Shown piece after piece: positions 5,266 to 8,314 of a DNA stretch of 8,314 bases; position 1 is the first letter of the stretch; each line of letters begins with the position of its first letter. Where the stretch lies: positions 1-8,314 of the forward strand of contig CATYJC010000078.1 in the NCBI GenBank assembly GCA_958407555.1, in the 5' to 3' direction. The notes below the pieces were generated by a model. The model searched no databases and had not been told where the DNA came from. It saw nothing but the letters and a program-made list of their open reading frames with translations. Both the position numbers and the translations under genes were made by a program. The DNA is from an uncultured Collinsella sp. (GTDB taxonomy: Bacteria; Actinomycetota; Coriobacteriia; Coriobacteriales; Coriobacteriaceae).

Positions 5266-5271
5266 TACAAT
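5266..5271 (+). promoter_or_regulatory. Likely -10 box of the amino acid ABC operon
   Basis: TACAAT is followed by a predicted start near 5278 and a leader of about 29 bases. The region 16-18 bases upstream (CTGCGG at 5243-5248) is a poor -35 match. It is the best promoter candidate between the palindrome and the ATPase gene. No operator is evident. Confidence 0.45.
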
Positions 5272-5306
5272 AGTTCAACTCGTGTAAACGCAGGGAAGGG
5301 ACATTC

Positions 5307-6038
5307 ATGGCAGACATGATCGAGATCAAGCATCTCAACAAGTACTTTGGCGACCTGCATGTGCTCAAAGATATCAATCTCACCGTCAAGCGCGGCGAGA
5401 AGCTCGTAATGATCGGGCCTTCCGGTTCGGGTAAGTCGACGCTCATCCGTTGCGTCGATTATCTGGAGGAGCCCACATCGGGCGAGGTCGTCATCGACGG
5501 TACGCCGCTCACCAAAAAGAATCACCTGGAGATGGCTCGCAAGTATAGTTCCATGGTGTTCCAGCAGTTCAACCTGTATCCCAACATGACGGTGCTGGGC
5601 AACCTGACGCTCGCGCCCATCAAGCTGCAAAAGAAGAGCAAGGAGGAGGCGACCGAGATCGCCATCGCCGCGCTCAAGCGCGTCGGCATGGCGCATAAGG
5701 CCGGCGAGTATCCGCAGAATCTCTCGGGCGGTCAGCAGCAGCGCATCGCCATCGCCCGTGCCCTGTGCACCAAGCAGCCCATCATCCTGTTTGACGAGCC
5801 GACCTCGGCGCTCGACCCCGAGATGGTCCAGGAGGTTCTGGACGTTATGATTGAGCTCGCGCAGGAGGACATCACCATGATCTGCGTGACGCACGAGATG
5901 GGCTTTGCGCGCCAGGTGGCCGACCGCGTCATCTTTATGGAGGACGGCCGCATCCTGGAGGAGGGCACGCCCGAGCACTTCTTCGATAACCCCGAGAACC
6001 CGCGCTGCCGCGAGTTCCTGTCCAAGATTCTGCACTAG
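5307..6038 (+). CDS. Polar amino acid ABC transporter ATP-binding protein (GlnQ-like)
   Basis: This is the cytoplasmic ATPase that powers an amino acid importer of the polar amino acid uptake (PAAT) family. The 243 residues are typical for GlnQ/HisP/ArtP proteins. All motifs are intact: Walker [10 protein letters not shown] (37-45), Q-loop [12 protein letters not shown] (85-96), signature LSGGQQQR (139-146), Walker B IILFDEP (159-165), D-loop SALD (167-170) and switch His196 in THEMGFA. The stretch [19 protein letters not shown] is characteristic of the amino acid subfamily. The ATG at 5307 has GGGAAGGGA (5293-5301) at good spacing. It is the first gene of the operon. The binding protein gene starts within 10 bases of its stop, and two permease genes follow. 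Substrate cannot be told from this subunit. Confidence 0.95.
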   Translation: MADMIEIKHLNKYFGDLHVLKDINLTVKRGEKLVMIGPSGSGKSTLIRCVDYLEEPTSGEVVIDGTPLTKKNHLEMARKYSSMVFQQFNLYPNMTVLGNLTLAPIKLQKKSKEEATEIAIAALKRVGMAHKAGEYPQNLSGGQQQRIAIARALCTKQPIILFDEPTSALDPEMVQEVLDVMIELAQEDITMICVTHEMGFARQVADRVIFMEDGRILEEGTPEHFFDNPENPRCREFLSKILH

Positions 6039-6046
6039 GCACGGTG

Positions 6047-6922
6047 ATGGACATGACGGATATGACGAGGGCGGCCGTGTCGCGCCGTCACTTTTTGCAG
6101 CTGGCTGGTGCCGGCATGCTTGCGCTGACAGGGACCGCGCTTACCGGTTGCGGCAACTCCACCAGCGGCGAGGGCTCCGACAAGGGCTCCAAGCTTGCGG
6201 CCATCAAGTCGCGTGGCCATCTGAATGCCGGCGTTAAGAAGGACGTTCCCGGCTATGGCTATTACGACACCGCCAAGGGTCGCTTTGAGGGCATGGAAGT
6301 TGATTTGTGCTACCAGATCGCCGCTGCCGTCTTTGGCGTGAGCTATAAGGAGGCCCGCGCCCAGGAGCTTGTCGAGTTTACCGACGTAACGCCCAAGACA
6401 CGCGGCCCGCTGATCGATAACGGCCAACTCGACGTGGTCGCGGCGACCTACACCATCACCGACGAGCGCAAGAAGAGCTGGGATTTCTCGACGCCGTACC
6501 GCACCGACTACGTGGGACTCATGGTCAAGAAGCGTTCGGGTTTTACCTCGATTGAGGACCTGGACGGCAAGATCATCGGCGTGAGCCAGGGTGCTACCAC
6601 GCAGGGCCTGATCGAGCAGATGATTAAGGACAACGGCTTTAGCTGCAAGCCCGAGTTTAGGGCCTTTAGCGGCTACCCCATCATCAAGAGTTCGCTCGAC
6701 GCCGGCAATATCGACGTCTTTGCCATGGACCGCTCCACGCTGGCCGGTTACATGAACGAGACCGTTGAGCTGCTGCAGCCCGAGGTCAAGTTTGGCGAGC
6801 AAGGCTACGGCGTGGCGACCAAGAAGGGCTGCGACCTTTCGGCCGTGGTCGATCAGGTGATTTGCGATCGCCTGGCCGACGGCTGGCTCGACCAAGAGGT
6901 CAAGACCTGGGGTCTCGTATAG
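6047..6922 (+). CDS. Amino acid ABC transporter substrate-binding lipoprotein (PEB1-like, probably Asp/Glu), Tat-type signal
   Basis: This is the extracytoplasmic binding protein of the importer, family SBP_bac_3 (PF00497). Numbered from ATG 6047 (291 aa), the signal has SRRHFLQ with Arg13-Arg14, a hydrophobic core, and the lipobox LTGC with Cys35. It thus looks like a lipoprotein exported by the Tat route. The mature protein resembles the Campylobacter aspartate/glutamate-binding protein PEB1a from memory: KKDVPGYGYYD, KTRGPLIDNGQLDVVAATYT (118-137), TITDERK, DFSTPY and MDRSTLAGY (227-235). Acidic amino acid binding is therefore likely but inferred. Start choice is uncertain: GTG 6044, ATG 6047, 6053 and 6062 are all in frame and none has a strong ribosome site. 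All of them keep the Tat motif. Translation is probably coupled to the ATPase gene just upstream. Confidence 0.92.
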   Translation: MDMTDMTRAAVSRRHFLQLAGAGMLALTGTALTGCGNSTSGEGSDKGSKLAAIKSRGHLNAGVKKDVPGYGYYDTAKGRFEGMEVDLCYQIAAAVFGVSYKEARAQELVEFTDVTPKTRGPLIDNGQLDVVAATYTITDERKKSWDFSTPYRTDYVGLMVKKRSGFTSIEDLDGKIIGVSQGATTQGLIEQMIKDNGFSCKPEFRAFSGYPIIKSSLDAGNIDVFAMDRSTLAGYMNETVELLQPEVKFGEQGYGVATKKGCDLSAVVDQVICDRLADGWLDQEVKTWGLV

Positions 6923-6947
6923 GCGCATCGTCCAAGGAAGGAATCAA

Positions 6948-7694
6948 ATGCTCGAAGGATTATTTGACGCCGACCGTTGGTCGACGACATTTCAAAACAT
7001 GGGGCCCTTCTGGGAGGGCTTTGGCGTGACGCTGCAGGTGGTCGTTGCCGGTCTGCTGCTGTCGCTGGTGCTGGGCACGCTGCTGGGCGTGTTCTCTACC
7101 ACTCGCTCGCGCGTGCTGCGCGCCATAAGCCGCGTGTACGTTGAGTTTTACCAGAACACCCCGTTGCCCGTGCAGGTGCTTTTTATGTACATGGCCGGTC
7201 CGCAGTTTTTGCAGGCCATAACCGGTGCCGACCAGCCGGTGCGCATCGCACCGTTCGTGCTGGGCTTCTTGGGCGTGGGCCTGTATCACGCGGCCTACAT
7301 CTCGGAGGTCATCCGCACCGGTATCGAGGCCGTTCCGCGCGGTCAGATGGAGGCGGCGCAGAGCCAGGGCTTTACCCGTGCGCAGGCCTACTGGTACATC
7401 GTGCTGCCCCAGACGTTCAAGATCATTCTGCCGCCGCTGTGTAACCAGGCGCTCAACCTGGTCAAGAACACGTCGGTACTGGCGCTTGTGGCCGGCGGCG
7501 ACCTTATGTACCGTTCCGACAACTTTGTGAGTCTGTACGGTTATCTGCAGGGATACATCGTCTGCTGCCTTATGTACTTCATCATCTGCTTTCCGCTCGC
7601 CATGCTGGTGCAGTGGCTCGAGCGTCGCTCCAAGGAGCGTCCGCGCGGCGTGAGCCTGGCCGAGCTGGGGCTCGACAACGTAGAGGAGGCCTAG
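6948..7694 (+). CDS. Amino acid ABC transporter permease, first subunit (HisM/GlnP family)
   Basis: This is one of two inner-membrane channel subunits of the importer. The 248 residues have a BPD_transp_1 type fold (PF00528). Hydrophobic segments lie at about 25-49, 72-90, 101-122, 150-183 and 200-222. The family motif VEFYQNTPLPVQVLF occurs at 65-79. The coupling (EAA) loop EAAQSQGFTRAQAYWYIVLP occurs at 135-154 and contacts the ATPase. NTSVLALVAGGDLM follows. The C-terminal tail is charged and cytoplasmic (RRSKERPRG). AAGGAAGGA (6934-6942) gives a strong ribosome site for ATG 6948. The stop is three bases before the next permease, whose ribosome site lies inside the final codons of this gene, so the two are likely made in fixed ratio as a heterodimer. 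Confidence 0.94.
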   Translation: MLEGLFDADRWSTTFQNMGPFWEGFGVTLQVVVAGLLLSLVLGTLLGVFSTTRSRVLRAISRVYVEFYQNTPLPVQVLFMYMAGPQFLQAITGADQPVRIAPFVLGFLGVGLYHAAYISEVIRTGIEAVPRGQMEAAQSQGFTRAQAYWYIVLPQTFKIILPPLCNQALNLVKNTSVLALVAGGDLMYRSDNFVSLYGYLQGYIVCCLMYFIICFPLAMLVQWLERRSKERPRGVSLAELGLDNVEEA

Positions 7695-7697
7695 CGC

Positions 7698-8314
7698 ATG
7701 GAAATCTTCAACGCGACCAACCTGCTCTACATTTGGGGCGGCTTTGTTAAGACAATCGAGATCTCGGCGCTGTCGATCTTTTTCTCGCTCATCTTTGGCA
7801 CGGTGCTGGCGCTCGTTAAAAGCTATGCGCCCCGCCCGTTCCGTATTTTGGTGAGCGCCTATATCGAGCTGTTCCGCTGCACGCCGAACCTGCTGTGGAT
7901 CCTGTTTATCTACTTTACGGTGCAGGGTTTGGACATTGTGATTTCGACCATCGCCTTTACGCTGTTTACCAGCGCTGTTATGGCTGAGATTGTGCGCGGC
8001 GGCCTCAACTCGATTCCGCGCGGCCAGTTTGAGGCAGCGCAGAGCCAGGGCTTCGGCTTCTTTGCCACCATGCGCTACATCATTCTGCCGCAGACATTTA
8101 AGACGATCATTCCGGCGCTGTTTAGCCAGTGCACGACCGTCATCAAGGACAGCTCGTATCTTTCGGGCATTAACGTGGCCGAGCTCATGTACACGGCAAA
8201 TGTCGTGATGGCCCACGCGATTGATCTGTCGCAGGTGCTTATGCTCTACGGCCTGGTGTTTGCGATGTACTTTGTGCTCAACTTTGGTATCTCGCTGCTG
8301 GTCCGAGCGTATCA
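7698..8314 (+). CDS. Amino acid ABC transporter permease, second subunit (3' end outside window)
   Basis: This is the partner permease. 205 residues are visible and the frame is still open at the window edge; probably only a short tail is missing, since family members are about 215-230 residues. Hydrophobic segments lie at about 22-40, 64-77, 80-97, 125-145 and 179-202. The motif IELFRCTPNLLWILFIY (56-72) corresponds to the conserved ELFRGTPLL region of the family. The coupling loop is EAAQSQGFGFFATMRYIILP (112-131), followed by KDSSYLSGINVAELM. The ATG at 7698 is served by GAGGAGG (7683-7689), which lies within the last codons of the upstream permease. It shares EAAQSQGF with the first permease, as expected of paralogues docking on the same ATPase. 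Confidence 0.94.
   Translation, partial: MEIFNATNLLYIWGGFVKTIEISALSIFFSLIFGTVLALVKSYAPRPFRILVSAYIELFRCTPNLLWILFIYFTVQGLDIVISTIAFTLFTSAVMAEIVRGGLNSIPRGQFEAAQSQGFGFFATMRYIILPQTFKTIIPALFSQCTTVIKDSSYLSGINVAELMYTANVVMAHAIDLSQVLMLYGLVFAMYFVLNFGISLLVRAY

Noticed and set aside
6035..6928. Minus-strand open frame opposite the binding protein (297 codons)
   Set aside because: It mirrors the binding protein gene almost exactly in extent, which is typical of codon-bias shadows.
6960..8216. Long minus-strand open frame opposite the permeases (418 codons)
   Set aside because: It spans two clear permease genes and their junction, has shadow-like composition rich in Arg, His and Gln, and has no supporting ribosome site or domain.

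Overview
The window is ordinary, well-preserved bacterial chromosome with high G+C codon use. All ten genes lie on the + strand. Coding style, a B. subtilis-type PurF with cluster cysteines, and intergenic palindromes built on GGGGAC/GTCCCC suggest an anaerobic actinobacterium of class Coriobacteriia, most likely Collinsella or a close relative. That placement is an inference from recall, not a database result.

Layout. (1) 1-2422 is a purine-synthesis block: the 3' part of purF, then purM, then purN, with purM and purN overlapping by 11 bases. An intrinsic terminator (2455-2497) ends it. (2) 2575-3039 is a lone PTS EIIA protein of the fructose/galactitol type, with a GGGGAC-family palindrome on each side and no EIIB or EIIC in view. 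(3) 3227-4945 holds a membrane-anchored parvulin-type foldase and a YqeY/GatB-like protein, followed by a nested 100-base structure that contains a strong intrinsic terminator. (4) 5307 to the window edge is a polar amino acid ABC importer: GlnQ-like ATPase, PEB1-like binding lipoprotein with a twin-arginine signal, and two permeases. The second permease runs off the end.

How the genes work together. PurF makes phosphoribosylamine, PurN formylates GAR and PurM closes the AIR ring, so the first block covers three steps toward IMP. In the last block, the binding protein would deliver an acidic or polar amino acid, probably aspartate or glutamate, to a two-permease channel driven by the ATPase. 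The EIIA, foldase and YqeY genes have no clear link to either pathway.

I found no novel defence, mobile or biosynthetic system among the genes. The most unusual material is non-coding: a family of GGGGAC/GTCCCC palindromes at four of the larger gene boundaries, in intact and decayed forms, and a long nested hairpin around the yqeY terminator.
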